Assembly: GCA_010015745.1 (NCBI GenBank) | Contig: ML978197.1 | Span: 178,744 to 242,743, forward strand | DNA: 64,000 nt | From: Setomelanomma holmii | Lineage: Eukaryota > Ascomycota > Dothideomycetes > Pleosporales > Phaeosphaeriaceae | Direction: 5' to 3' | Shown here: positions 43,303 to 54,589 of the stretch, piece after piece | How positions within the stretch are numbered: the first letter of the stretch is position 1 | Layout of the letters: every line of letters starts with the position of its first letter | Notes under the pieces: model-generated | Database searches by the model: none | Seen by the model: the letters and a program-made list of their open reading frames with translations, nothing else | What the model was told of the DNA's origin: nothing | Program-made: the position numbers and the translations under genes

Positions 43303-44250
43303 GGCAACAATCAAGCCAAGCTAAGCCGACACCGGAGGCTTGGCTTGAGGCTTGTTTAGAAGCAGTTTTGGCTTGGCTGACAGGCTATCAAGCTAAAATC
43401 AGAGGGCTTGATTGAAGCTTGATTGTTAGGCTTGATTGCCGAGCTATCTAGTTATCCTTAGTGTGGAGTTTCGTCGTCGTTGTTGTTGTCCCAACTACTC
43501 ACGCCGTACAAAGCGTCCATCTCACTGCCAGTTATAGCAAACTCTGAGGCCACCTTGTCGTCGCCTAGACCAGCTTTTCGCCACCGTCGCACGCACTGTA
43601 TAGCTGCCAAAAGTTGAGGTTGTATAGCGTCTGTCAGAATATCGACTATATCAACCTTCAAGCCAAGAGCAATCGCACAACCACACTAACACTTCTACAC
43701 TTTAACCCTGTTTTCAGTTCTATACGCTGTCAGAACTGAGGGGGTGTGTCAGAATATCGACTATATCAACCTTCAAGCAAAGGAGCGAGAAGGTCGGCCT
43801 TTTTGCATCCAACAGTTATGAGCTCGGAATTGCTGTTGGATGCAAAAAGGCCGACCTTCTCGCTCCTTAGCTTGAAGATTGATATAGTCGATATTCTGAC
43901 AGCGTCTTTAGCGTGCGACTCGCGCAATCGCTACTCAAAATCGGGGCCTGGTACGCTTTAACCAGGGCTTTACGAGGCGACAAACACGGTAGCGATATCT
44001 GTGTTGGGAGGGCTATAGCACTAGTGCTGAAAGGAAATAACTGTAACTAGGAATGCATTCTGTTCGATTGTTGTTGTAATTGTTAGGAGAGGACTATGGA
44101 AGAGGCAGGCTCAAGGGTCTGGTCTGAGCGCTGCTCAGACGCAGTGCTGCGATCAGTGCGCCTGATCGTGTGACTGACATGTCGACGATATCTATAATCC
44201 GACAATCTGAGAGTTTAGCACAATAAACTGGCTGGCAGTGCTGCATGACG
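43303..44250 (-). mobile_element. hAT remnant (copy 3), C-terminal end plus terminal DNA
   Basis: At 43661-43458 the minus frame gives IQPQLLAAIQCVRRWRKAGL and the acidic tail SEMDALYGVSSWDNN, which matches the ends of the other hAT transposases in this window. The 270-bp element at 43632-43901 interrupts it. The left end (43303-43440) has Copia/hAT-like tcaagcc repeats. The right boundary is uncertain. Confidence 0.5.
43632..43901 (+). mobile_element. 270-bp element with 68-bp inverted arms around a primer-binding-site-like loop
   Basis: GCGTC flanks it on both sides (43627-43631, 43902-43906). It starts TGTCAGAATATC and ends CTGACA. Inside, arm 43747-43814 (TGTCAG...CCAACA) and arm 43834-43901 (TGTTGG...CTGACA) are inverted copies with 66 of 68 matches. 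The 19-bp loop begins GTTATGAGCTCGG, like the primer-binding sites of the Copia elements here. The first 32 bases of the element repeat the start of the left arm. Confidence 0.75.
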
Positions 44251-44617
44251 CGACTTTCTGGCGCTTGCACGTGGTTGCAGCGTCGCTAGAGCCGCGCTTT
44301 TTTGCTGGCTTGATGGCAACAATAAGGCGAGGACGATAGGAGTAAGGACAGAGTACCTACAGAGGATAGAGCTATCAAAAGATAGCTAGCCGCTGTGGCT
44401 AGCTGCCGCTTACTCACGCTAATTACAACACCAAAAAAGTATCACAAGAATGCTCCTACTGCAACACCAAAAGCCTCATCTATTACAAGCCTGTCTATAC
44501 TCTACACAGTCGCCTATGTCAAGCCTATCAAGCCTATCAATCAAGCCTTCTATTAGGAGCTTGATTTGACTGACAATTTACTATGAGAGAGGCTTGATTG
44601 ATAGAACAATCCGTAAC

Positions 44618-45165
44618 TGTTGCACGCTAGCAGGGCTATCCCTACACTCTCTCGTTGTACACGTATATATAGCTTCCCTCGTTCATAGCTACACAATCAA
44701 CTCAGTCCTTCATTCCTCCTTCCACATCACACATCCAAGACTCCTCTGCTGAGTTGTCAGCCTTTAACAAGTGGCAACAAGAGTCAGCTGTTATAACAGA
44801 CAGCGAGGATAGCTTCAAAGCCTTCATCTTTGCTCCTCTAAGTCAACTGCTAATGCTAGAAGGAAGACAAATGAGCGTTGTTGAGTGGTGGACACAGCCT
44901 ACACAGCGACAAACGTTTCCAGCCCTGTCACAACTCGCAGTTGACGTGCTCTCAGCCTTTGCAATAAGCGCTGAATCAGAGCGGACATTCAGCAAGACGA
45001 GACGGACGACTTCGTAGGAGCGATCTCACCTCAGTGCTAACACTATCAAGTGCTCTGAGTCGTTAAAGGACTGGCTGCATCGCGGAGTTGCTCACGCACT
45101 GTCAGCTAACTACATTGACAATCAAGACAGCGACAGCGAGGCCAGGGGCAGCCTATTTGTAGCCT
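44618..45165 (+). mobile_element. repeat B copy and C-terminal part of a hAT transposase (copy 4)
   Basis: Repeat B occupies about 44618-44745 (TGTTGCACGCTAGCAGGG ... ATCACACA). From 44754 a hAT tail follows: SAFNKWQQESAV, VEWWTQPTQRQTFPALSQLAVDVLSAFAISAESERTFSKTRR, TAG where TGG fits, then ERSHLSANTIKCSESLKDWL and an acidic end. This is the Ac-like dimerisation domain. The rest of the transposase is missing. Confidence 0.65.
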
Positions 45166-45289
45166 GAGAAACATACAGTAGTTGACTTCTGATTTCTGAT
45201 TTAACTTGACTTGACTTTGACTTTGGCTGACTAAATTTGACTTGACTATGACTTTGAGTGTTTGATTTGACTGAGTCAGAAGTCAAAAC

Positions 45290-45892
45290 CTATGTTTGTA
45301 CGCCGCAACAACACCAGAGATGAGGCAGCTCACGACCACAAGTACGAGCGCTGGAGGACTCAAGAGCCGAGTGGAGCAGAGAGCAGTACTTGGGTGATGG
45401 TCACCCAGTCGTCCACTGGATACAAATGCGCTCAAAATACCCGTGTTCAAGTCAGTTTGCGATCGATATACTGACAGTACTAGCATTGAGCTGCGAGTGT
45501 GAGAGGCTCTTCAGCGATCTCGGCGACTTACTTGAGCCGAAACGACGAGCTATCGGCAGCGAGTTACTGGCTGCTCTTCAGCTAGTACGATCGTGGTCAA
45601 GAGCAGGCTTTAAGACTCAGTATAACATGAGTACAGAGAGCAAGGATGGAGACGAAGTATCAGATGAGGATATTGTGCAAGACTACAATATACACGAGTG
45701 GCTTATTGAGCCACAGTAGTTGTATACAACTTCGATCTACCAGCGTCCAATCTGATCAATTTACCAATCAAGTTGCAATCAAGCCGCCCGAAAACACTAA
45801 CAACCAAGCTACAATCAAGCGACGACGACGTCGTCAACAATTAAGCCAATCAACGACTCCAAGATTGCTTGACTTGCTTGTTGCGGACTGTG
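45290..45892 (+). mobile_element. hAT remnant (copy 5), dimerisation domain and right terminus
   Basis: The frame VHWIQMRSKYPCSSQFAIDILTVLALSCECERLFSDLGDLLEPKRRAIG ends at 45719. An upstream piece (EWSREQYLGDGHP) joins in the same frame. The right terminus, gacttgcttgttgcggactgtg, ends at 45892 and matches the MITE terminus. To the right Copia A2 sequence starts at once. Confidence 0.65.
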
Positions 45893-46363
45893 GTGGCAGC
45901 GTACGTGTCTTCAGCTGTCGTTTGAAGATCGCCACGTACACACACTTGGGCTTTGTATTTAATGAGATACCTTCACTGTCGAACTTGTACTTGAACACCC
46001 AAAGCAGTGGCAGGACCTTTTTGTTGTGAGCGTTGAAGTCCTTCCACATAATCGTCCTGTAGGTGTCCTTTCGCTTGATGTTGGATAGCTCGCGCTGCAT
46101 AGCTGCAATAAAGCCTTGCTTGTGTAGAGCTAGTAGGTTTATTGCATCTTGGTAAAACTGAGGTTCAGGAGGTAGATTTGAGTGATAGAATCGTGTTTTT
46201 GGAGCTGTAGTAGATGCAGCTACAAAGGTTAACTAGTACTTGCTAATTAAGAAGCTGCTGCTCTTGCAAGAGGGTTTTTGCATTTGTGTTAATCCTTTAG
46301 GAAGGATATGCGTTGCGCGAAGATTGCTGTTAGTTACTTTGCAGCTTTGAGCAGCATTTAAGT

Positions 46364-46495
46364 CGCGTAAGTTCTCACGTGTGTGATATAGAAGAAGAAA
46401 TGAAGGACTGAGTTGATTGTATAGCTATGAATGAGTGAAGCTATATATATGTGTAGACTGAGAGAGCGTAGGGATAACCCTGCTAGCGCGTAACA
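46364..46495 (-). mobile_element. repeat B insertion in Copia A2, flanked by TAAGT
   Basis: A 132-bp segment containing repeat B (minus strand TGTTACGCGCTAGC...). TAAGT occurs at 46359-46363 and 46496-46500. The outer end does not finish in CA, so the element type is unclear. Confidence 0.55.
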
Positions 46496-47453
46496 TAAGT
46501 CGTGTCGCTTCTGCTTTCTTGATGCTTGAGTAGACTAGAAGTCTAGTGTAGGGCTGCGACCGAGTGTGGTTGACGAGGCTTGATCTGAGCGGCCTGATTG
46601 AGTGTCTGGATAGGGAGAGGTTGTAGCAGCAATGATTAGTTATTCAATGCTGATGAGAAGACAGCGTAGGCCTCGTGCGGGGATCGATCTGTAGGTTGAT
46701 CGCTGGCGTCAATATCTATCAAATCAGATTTAGAAGGTTTATTAGCATCCTTGCTCCTCTGCTTCTTATACTACTGCTAGTTCTTTTCCAAAATCTTGTT
46801 GAGTATGCCTGTCTTATCTGCAGCCTCAAATGCAGTAATCTTCTTAGCTTTTTTAGGGTCTTCGACAAATCCTCGTGTTCTAAGTGCTGTATTAATGTAG
46901 AGGCATTGTCCCCAGAAGTGATTGTCTCTACAGAGGCAGGGCTTTGATAGTTTCTTATCGCCTCTTGATCTTTTCTTCTTGTACAAAGTTTCTTAACTAT
47001 TTAACGTAGCTCTAAATGCACCTCTATAAATGTTTGTCTTCCTTAAATGCGTTGTACGATAATAGCATAGGAAGTCAGCGAGGATAGTGGGCAGTTGAAA
47101 CTAGCTTAGTATAGGTACATTGCGATTCCAGTGCCACATCTCTTCAGCTTTGAATCTATTAAGTGAGGCACTTGCAGCGTATGCAGCATTGACTTGCTTG
47201 ATAGCTCGTATGAGATCCTTGTGCGCTCAGAAGCTATTTACTTCTAGCAAATTAAGCTGCTTTGCTTAGTTGTATGCTATAAGAAACTCACTGCACCATT
47301 CTTTGATGTTTGATCGTCAAGCATGTAGGACCTTGGCTGCTTCGTAGGCTTTCTGTACGCAGTATTCTTGATCAGCAGTTGTTGGAGAGTAGAGATCCTA
47401 AAGCGTTTTGATTTGATCGTGTACAGATAGCTTGTCTTTGATGTGATAGAGGA

Positions 47454-47622
47454 TGTCAGATGTGAGAGGACAGAGCAGACATGAAGGAAGCAGAAGGTTG
47501 TTGTATTGAGCGAGCAATAGAGAGCATTTATATACACAACCAAGATGAGTAAGCAAGTAACGTGAAGTCACATGAGAGATGTAGTTCACATGTACCTTGT
47601 GAACTAGAGTGCCAGGCTGACA
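47454..47622 (-). mobile_element. solo LTR of Copia family C with target duplication GAGGA
   Basis: This is 169 bp, with ends TGTCAG and CTGACA. GAGGA stands at 47449-47453 and 47623-47627. The length and sequence match the 5' LTR at 62235-62403. It is inserted in the gag region of Copia A2. Confidence 0.88.
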
Positions 47623-48196
47623 GAGGAGATCCTGCTGTATAGTCTTCGTGATATGTGCTTCAACTTGTCCTAACTTATCTCTCTAGCATCTGTATTCTTT
47701 GATTTCTTTGTAGTAGTTGCTAAGATCTTGATTGTATTGCAAGAGAGCTTGTTGAGTAGGCTGATTTGGTGGAGTTCCGTCAGCGTTGACGGTAGGTGCT
47801 GGCCGAACAGGCTTCTCAGGCTTCTGGAGCGGATGATGGATCTGGTTAGGATCGATATACTCCTATACGTCTCCTGCTTCAGCAATGCGTTTGACAACAA
47901 AGATCTAGAGTCCCTAGTTACTCTGGCCTTGAAGGACGATGTCGGAAGTAACAGTATTTTTCGACATGTTGACCGCGACCTTCTTTCAATCAGTAGATAG
48001 GTAGGTAGCTAGTTCAATAATAGATAGAGCGGATTAGGCCGGGCTCATAACTGTAACTAGTTAGGAGCAGGTATGATAATATGATGTGAGTTGTATTGTC
48101 CTGTGTCGGACTGAGGTGTCCGTTTATATGCATGAAGTAGTGGGCTGATTGGTTGGTGGATAATCCACGTGACAATGCAAGTGCCCTAGGCTTACA

Positions 48197-50470
48197 GTAC
48201 TTGTAGTATGGATGGAGGCATACGGGGACGTAGTAGGCAGGCGATATATCGAGCTTGTCGTAGTAATCGTTGGCCTTACTCCAGTCAGCGCGTAGGTTGA
48301 TACTGAGGTGGTCCTCTAGCGTGTCAGTGTAGTTGAAATTGACTTGCTGGTATGGGCACGCTTCAAGCGCGCTGAGTACGTACTCGAAGACAGGTATAGC
48401 CTCATATATAGCACCAAATTTGCCTGCTTTGCCGCGACCTTCTAGCCGCTCCGTAGCAAGCTTGAGCGGCTCAAGGCAGTCCTGGTACTCTGTTATTACT
48501 GCCCAATCGGCAGCCGTAAGGCCAGTTGATCTCATCCAGCTTGGAGCGTCTAAGAGCTTGTTACCGAGTTTGTTTGCGCGCCTATCATTGAGAGAGACGC
48601 GATTGATGTGGTGCTCAGCGTACGAGTTGTAAGTAGCTTGAAGTTGAGTTGCGCGCGTAAAGGCAGCGTAATACGAGTTCCAGCGAGTAACAACTGGCTT
48701 AACTGGCTCAAGTACTCGGAGACGCTCTCCAGCAGACAACTCAGCGTTAGCAGCGGGCCAAAACTCTCTGAACAGCTCAAACTGTTGTGGCGTTTTAATG
48801 TAGTTAATAACGTCGATTAGTACGCCTAACGGCCCATCTTTACGCTACTCGCGCAAGTACACCTCCTCTGCATCGAGCTGCTCAGTAGCGTTGTTATAAG
48901 CCTCTCTGTTCTTGCCAGATGTAACCGCCTGGCCGATGATGTTGAGTGTATGAGGGCTGCAACGAAGGCGTCGATGAGTAGCGTCAAAGTTGTGTACGCA
49001 AGCAAGCGCAGCGATCGCGCTGTCGTTGTTTGTAGCGTTGTCAAGTACGAAGTAACCTAGTTTGTTGCCAGTAATACCGTATACTTCCTGCGTTTCAACG
49101 AGAGAACTTGCAATAGCCTCGCCTGTATGGGAGCCTGCAAGTTGTGGTAGGGTGATAGGCAAGTCTCGTATTACTCCAGAAGCGTTAGCAAAGTGCGCAA
49201 CGATCCCAAAGAACTCGTGCTCGCCGCCCTTTGTCGTCCAGCTGTCAAAACTTACGTGTAATTTACCTGCAGTTTCTGGCAGAGCCTGGACAACTTGGGG
49301 CTGTATATAGCGGAAGAGGCGCATCGCGTATGTAGCAACACTACGAGGACTCACCCATAACGCTGCCTCTGCCTCTGGGTTTGCAAAGTTTATCATCTCT
49401 CGAAACGAGGGCCTTGCAAGCAGCTCCGTTGGTAATTAGTTATCAGGTACGCAAAGTACTGCAGCTTGTCGAAACTGCTGTATATTGAAGTTGTCCATCG
49501 CGTTGGCCGCGTGTTGAGGGACCTCAATAACAGCCTCAAACGCTTGCCGCAAAGGGAACTGCCCACCAAGCGGTTGCTGTTGTTTTATGCCGCCCTTTGT
49601 AAGCCTTTGGCCTTGTCTCTGCTGGCTGAGATGAGTAGCAGCAGCTGTTGTAGCTCTTGTAACGTCGAACATACCGCTGCGGCCAGCGTCAATAACCTTG
49701 CGAGTATGGCAGTACTTACATACAAACCATACTCTACTCAGGTCCTTGCGCTCAACAACGCGATAGGCATGTCAAAATATCTAGCTTTTGACGCGCCGCC
49801 GAGTTGTAAGAGGCTTCATAAAGTGTCTTAAACGCTCCCAGTCAATGCCCTCAAAGCTATCGCCATCTCCATCATCATCTTCATCGCGACCTCCAGCTTC
49901 AGTTGTTACCACTATACCAGCCTAGCTACCCTCAGTAGGCGCGACGATCTCTACCTCTAGCTGCGACTCTAACAACTACAACTTAAACGTTATGGCCTGG
50001 CTTGCGGCAACCAGGGCTTGCCGGGGCGATGATGATCGTCGAGATGGGCGTTGGAATATTGGCTCCGATGAGCGCGTACGTTTGGCAGCGGGCGTGGTAG
50101 CGGCGCCAGTAGAAGGAGCTTGTGAGGGTTTAGCCATCGTATGTAGCTTAACACACCAAAACAATGCGTCTATATAGGCGGCAAAGGCGACAGTAAGAGC
50201 TTCAAAAACGTACTGTGTGGCAGAGTACAAGGAGAGATAGGACTATGCGGCACAATACGAGCGCACAGACGGGTCTAATACGACTTGGGATGAGCTAACT
50301 ACAACACCAAGAAAGTATCCCGAGATGAGCTCCCCAGCTGCTCTGGAGACCTCAAAAACCTCATTGAGCTTTTGCCACCAAATTTATAGGCTGAGGTTGA
50401 CTTGATATACTTAATGTACTCAAGCATGTCAAGCAAGCGAACCAATCTGGATTGCTTGTTGCGGACTGTG
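48197..50470 (-). mobile_element. hAT transposon (copy 6), near complete up to the Copia A2 insertion
   Basis: The right end at 50470 carries CACAGTCCGCAACAAGCAA on the minus strand. The transposase begins near 50143 (KPSQAPSTGAATTPAAKRTR), has a zinc finger (VWFVCKYCHTRK near 49700), NFNIQQFRQAAV, a TAA, then FANPEAEAALWVSP, HVSFDSWTTKGGEHEFFG, LGYFVLDNATNNDSAI, HRRLRCSPHTLNI, PVKPVVTRWNSYYAAFTRA and YDKLDISPAYYVPVCLHPYYKY. There Copia A2 cuts it at 48196. Stops are of RIP type. The element itself interrupts the ankyrin gene on its right. Confidence 0.82.
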
Positions 50471-52304
50471 CTTTTAGGGCAGCTAGATGCAATAACGGAT
50501 CGCCCCGATTTATCCACTGCGTCTAAGTTGATGCCCGACTTGACAAGGAAAACGGAGATTTCATGTGACTTGGGCGTCGTGCGGGTCGATCGTGTCAACA
50601 TCCGCACAAAATGACCACCATCAAGGAGTCTTCCACTTTTAGTATGTGTGCTATGTTTGAGGAGGATCTCGAGTATTTCGAGATTGTCCTACAGTAACAA
50701 CGTGCGTAGACCGCAACTCATGCAAACGCAGCACCTCGAGCACCTGAGTCAGTGCCAGCTGCGAGGAACTGGCTGACCAATTTTGGCACATCAGTCTGTT
50801 CGTCTTTCGAGGTTATAGCGTCGTATTTTGAAAAGAGTGACGTCAGCAAGGTCCATGTGTTCGGAAGCTATACTTGTACTTAGAATGGCTGGGAAATTTC
50901 CGCGGTGGATTGAATGGCTGCTTGAACTGACCTCGGCTTCAACATCTGTTTCATCCTTTGCCTTGTGCCTACAGGATTGACCCGGCTGCTCAGTGCTGCA
51001 AGTCGAGTTGTATTTATCGGGTCGCCTTGTGGCAAGGTGATCTTTTAGCTCCGCAATGACGATGTCTTCCGTGCTCTTGATTATTTGCTCTTGGAACCCT
51101 CTCCGCTGCCATTGACCCCAACCTTGCGCTGCAAGATGGAGCTCCTTTAAGAGTACAGGCAGCCGTCTAATACGACTCAGTCTCTGCTCCTGCCGAAGCC
51201 GTTCGTCGTCCTTCAAAGCCTCCGCATAGTACGTGACAACGGCGTCATCCAGACTGTCAAAACCAGCTGCAGCAACAGCCTTTAAAACATGCGATAGACG
51301 GGCTCCAGTGAACGCGGGGGTTTCAAGCTGAGAGTCTCCCCTTGGGAGCGACGATGCCGTGTTGACGGTACCATGTGTATCCGGAACTTCTCTGTCCGAC
51401 ACGAGTTCGCGCCTTCCGGGCGCTGCTTCAGCTACCGCTGCATCTGGCTCAGCCGGAGGCATAGTTTCATCCAATAGAAACGGCAGATCTGGCGCCGAAT
51501 TCCATGATAGATTCGGAGTAGGTGCTTCTCCCCATGGGTCTGTCATGGCCGGGGTCGGGAAGAACATGTCATGTGACATTCCTGATAGGTCAGAAGAAAT
51601 ACCTTTGGAGTAGAGAGCCATCCACTCACCCAAGAAGCCGTCATGTTTTATGCCAATACTGGTTGCTGTTGTCTGGAATGCGAGGTCCGAACTGTCATCT
51701 AAGGATTGGTGTGTTGGCGTCATAGTGCGCAACACCTCCTCTGATCGTTTGACATTCGTCGAAGGTGGGAGAGGTGAGTGATTCTGTGCCTCACGATGAG
51801 CATCAGGTGCGAGATGCACCGATTCAGATCCCGAGTGCACAGGTATGCTATGTTCCGGGTGTGAAGTCGTGACGGAGATTTTATGACGGTTAGGTTCAAT
51901 GATTCCGTTCGGTGGCGCTTGAACAGTAAGGTCTCCGCGCGAGGAATATACTGTCTGCAATGGAAGTAAAGATTCTGGAACTGTGTACTGTGGCTGCAGA
52001 ATGATTTTGATTAGCCTCTCCTAACGAATGTGGCAGATCCAGAGACATACAAGTCCGATACGTCCTAAGACGGACTTCAGCGAAGCGGATCCAGCACTTG
52101 TCCTTTTTCTCTTGCCTGACACCTTGCTATGACGATCGGGGTCGTCAATTCCGTTTAGCGGTTCTCTTGACGTGTGGTCTCCGCGTGAGGAAGATATCGG
52201 CTGCGGTGACAGCAAAGAGGCTGGAACTGCGTACTTTGGCTACAATTTGCATTTAGCTAGCCTGCTCTAACAAGGGGATAGACATCGAGACTTACCAGCT
52301 CCAT
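50471..52304 (-). pseudogene. ankyrin-repeat protein with bANK/ToxE-like middle region, 3' end cut by hAT
   Basis: Exons 52304-52296, 52239-52051 and 51993 onward (introns of 56 and 57 nt) join in phase and give an open frame to 50791. The middle domain reads LSHVLKAVAAAGFDSLDDAVVTYYAEAL, then EQRLSRIRRLPVLLKELHLAAQGWGQWQRRGF. With a further intron at 50868-50931 the frame passes into SLFSKYDAITSKDEQTDVPKLVSQFLAAGT. After a break, DNLEILEILLKHS and EISVFLVKSGINLDAVDKSGRSVI are ankyrin repeats that end at the hAT terminus (50471). The order recalls fungal bANK regulators such as ToxE, but I see no clear basic region. Exons 2 and 3 open with duplicated sequence (PKYAVPASLL, PQYTVPESLL). Confidence 0.5.
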
Positions 52305-52674
52305 GCGTTTGGAGACAAATCTTAGCGAACCTAGTCCAGCCTTCTTTTGTCTTCACACCCCGTCACAGTTATTAGACGACTGAATTTCAAGACAATATAT
52401 AAACCCTAATCCTTGGCTTAATTGTGGGTACAGGGTAAGATCGGCGGATTTGTTCATTTTACATTTTCATCAAAACGAGGACAATATACTCCCAGAGCGA
52501 GGTTTCAAGGAAGGCATGACTAGAGAATTATAAGATGGAATGAGACGAAAGCTAGAGTGCTTGAGGGACAATTGCTGGTTATCCGATGCATTCGCCTCTT
52601 CCTCCCATCTCGTTGAAAGTGGCTAAATGTGCCTGACCCGAGTAAGCGCTAAATGATACGCCTCTGCTCGTATA
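52305..52674. other. upstream region of ankyrin-type gene
   Basis: 370 bp with no gene. A TATA-like atatataa lies near 52396 on the plus strand. It ends at the Tc1 insertion. Confidence 0.35.
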
Positions 52675-53993
52675 CTGTGGTACCAGGGTTAGGTCGTGTA
52701 GGTGGGTCTCGGGGACAGGGGTATGGTTTCAAGATGTGATGAGATGAGCTAAACCTGATCCTGTCTTTCAATACATACAAATCTTAGTACTTTGTATGAC
52801 CTCCATCTGCATCAATCACTGCCTGGCATCTAGCCTGCATGCTTCTAATCAGATCTCTCAACACCTCAACCGTGATAGAATTCCATGCCTCCTTGACAAT
52901 ATCACGAAGCTGATCATACGTACGCTGCTTGCCGTTAGGTAGATCTGGGTAGCAGCTCTCTATATAGTCCTTTATCTTATTCCAAACAGCCTCAATTGGG
53001 TTATGGTCAGGCGAGTACGCTGGCCAAAAGATAGGGTAGATCTCTCGTTCGTGAAGCTCCTGTTGGGTATACGCTGCTGAGTGACCTGGAGCGCCATCTT
53101 GCATGAATTTTAGCGTAGGATTTAGGCATAGCCAGTCATCAACGAGAGGGACGATCCTCTCGCAGTAGCTCTCCTTATTAGTTGACTTCCACTCCTTCTC
53201 CCAGAATAGACAAGGTCCCTTTGAGATACCGGAGAAGCAGCCCCAGGACATCCATCCACGCTTCTTACGTATCTTGTCAACAAGACAGGTATCATCAAGC
53301 TCCTCACCAGCTCTCTTTTAACCCACACTCTCCTATGCCTCCCTCCTGTAACCCACGTCTCATCACTCCAGAGGATCGTCCACGACTCTTCTATCGTCCA
53401 GTAAACGTGAGCCTCTGCCACGTACGCCGTATCTGTCGATTGGCCTCAGAAAGAGGAGGTTTGGCTCGAGCTACGCGTCGTACGTACCCTGTACTTCGAA
53501 GGGCGCCTTGGATGACGTCTTCTGAGACCTTCCAGGCAGCAAATGGGCCCTCTGCTAGGCGTACATAGGTCATCTGCCGTGTATCTCGTGATTGTTGTAT
53601 ATACGCTACAAGTTCGTCTATTTGAGCATCGCTTAGGCGTCGTCTTGGACCGGTACGCTTCTTTGGAGTGACGCGTTCGCAGTGGATTGCGTAGCCAACT
53701 TGTCTCTCAGAGATCTTAAGTAGGTCTGCAATATACTCATGAGAATGGCCAGCTAGACGTAAAGTCTGTACTTGAAGCCTTTGGTCGCGCGAAAGGTACG
53801 TGTGGCGGCGTGGGGTGGATGGAGGCGTCATGATTGTGATGGCTGGAGGGCAGGGCAGAGACAGCGTGTTGACAGAGATCCAGCGTATTCAATACAAAAT
53901 ACAGAGGTTTTGATGTATTTGAGTCAGTAGCGCGTCTTCGCGATACCCCTGTGTCTGGAGACCCACCTACACTACCTAACCCTGATACCACAG
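52675..53993 (-). mobile_element. Tc1/mariner element (DD34E) with two frameshifts
   Basis: Inverted ends of about 50 bp start CTGTGGTACCAGGGTTAGG at 52675 and, on the other strand, CTGTGGTATCAGGGTTAGG at 53993. Both are flanked by TA (in fact TATA). The minus-strand transposase starts at 53831 with a helix-turn-helix (DQRLQVQTLRLAGHSHEYIADLLKIS). It shifts frame near 53415 into VYWTIEESWTILWSDETWVTGG (first Asp), shifts again near 53310, then ends with SWGCFSG, QDGAPGHSA (second Asp) and YSPDHNPIEAVWNKIKD (Glu 35 residues on, so DD34E). The termini are well preserved, so it could still be moved in trans. Confidence 0.9.
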
Positions 53994-54589
53994 TATATTG
54001 AAGCGGAAAGCCACCTTTGACTAGCACCTGGTGAGCTAATTTATAACGGTGTTGGCGCAAGCATCTCGCTTAGCTACGAATTTCTATCAATACACGCTCC
54101 AGTACCTACGACTTGAAGGATTCGTTCGGTCTCCGTGGAGTTTCCATGGAGTCTCAAAATCCATACCACCTGCTACATGAGGCAACAGGCGCTATTGTAG
54201 TGGTGGGAGCGTCGACTGCAGGGCTAAAATCTGCGACAATGGAGTACCTTCGGAGGACTAAAAGGTAAACGGCTAGCAGCTGACATTTTAGCTCGGATCA
54301 CGCAATAAGTGAGAGCTCGGAGTAAGCAGATACAATAGCTCGATGCACATAAAGTGCCGATACTCCGACCTTGAACGCTTCTGGCTCCCGCCACACCTTC
54401 ATAATGGCTATGCACCAATAGAGATAATTTGCTGCGGATAAGCCCACCTGTGCGCACCCCTTCGCTGAGGTTTTACATAATCTTAGCATGTGATCTGGTG
54501 CCTCGTTATTACACGGCTGCTAACACTGGCTAGCGTAAAACAACCTTACGCGCCACGCGGAGTGCCTTGCAGCGTTGGATCACCTAGTT
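53994..54589. other. decayed DNA between Tc1 element and NLR remnant
   Basis: No recognisable domain. A minus frame at 54489-54298 may be a scrap of the NLR gene. Confidence 0.3.

Larger units (their letters stand above)
45893..48196 (-). mobile_element. Copia-type retrotransposon A2, degraded, inserted in hAT copy 6
   Basis: Reading leftwards: LTR 48196-48052 (TGTAAGCC...GTTACA, 145 bp), primer-binding site 48051-48038, gag start MSKNTVTSDIVLQG with TGG-to-TAG type stops, gag zinc knuckle (CLCRDNHFWGQC) near 46940, then reverse transcriptase onset (LPPEPQFYQDAINLL, LPLLWVFKYKFDSEGI) near 46150-45960. Protease, integrase and most of RT are deleted. The 3' LTR is gone, with hAT copy 5 abutting at 45892. 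Two later insertions (47454-47622, 46364-46495) sit inside. Its 5' end cuts hAT copy 6 after the LHPYYKY motif. Confidence 0.8.

Noticed and set aside
46364..46495. Repeat B called outright as a solo LTR
   Set aside because: TAAGT duplications flank it, but one end does not finish in CA and the copies disagree on the right boundary, so I kept the neutral name.
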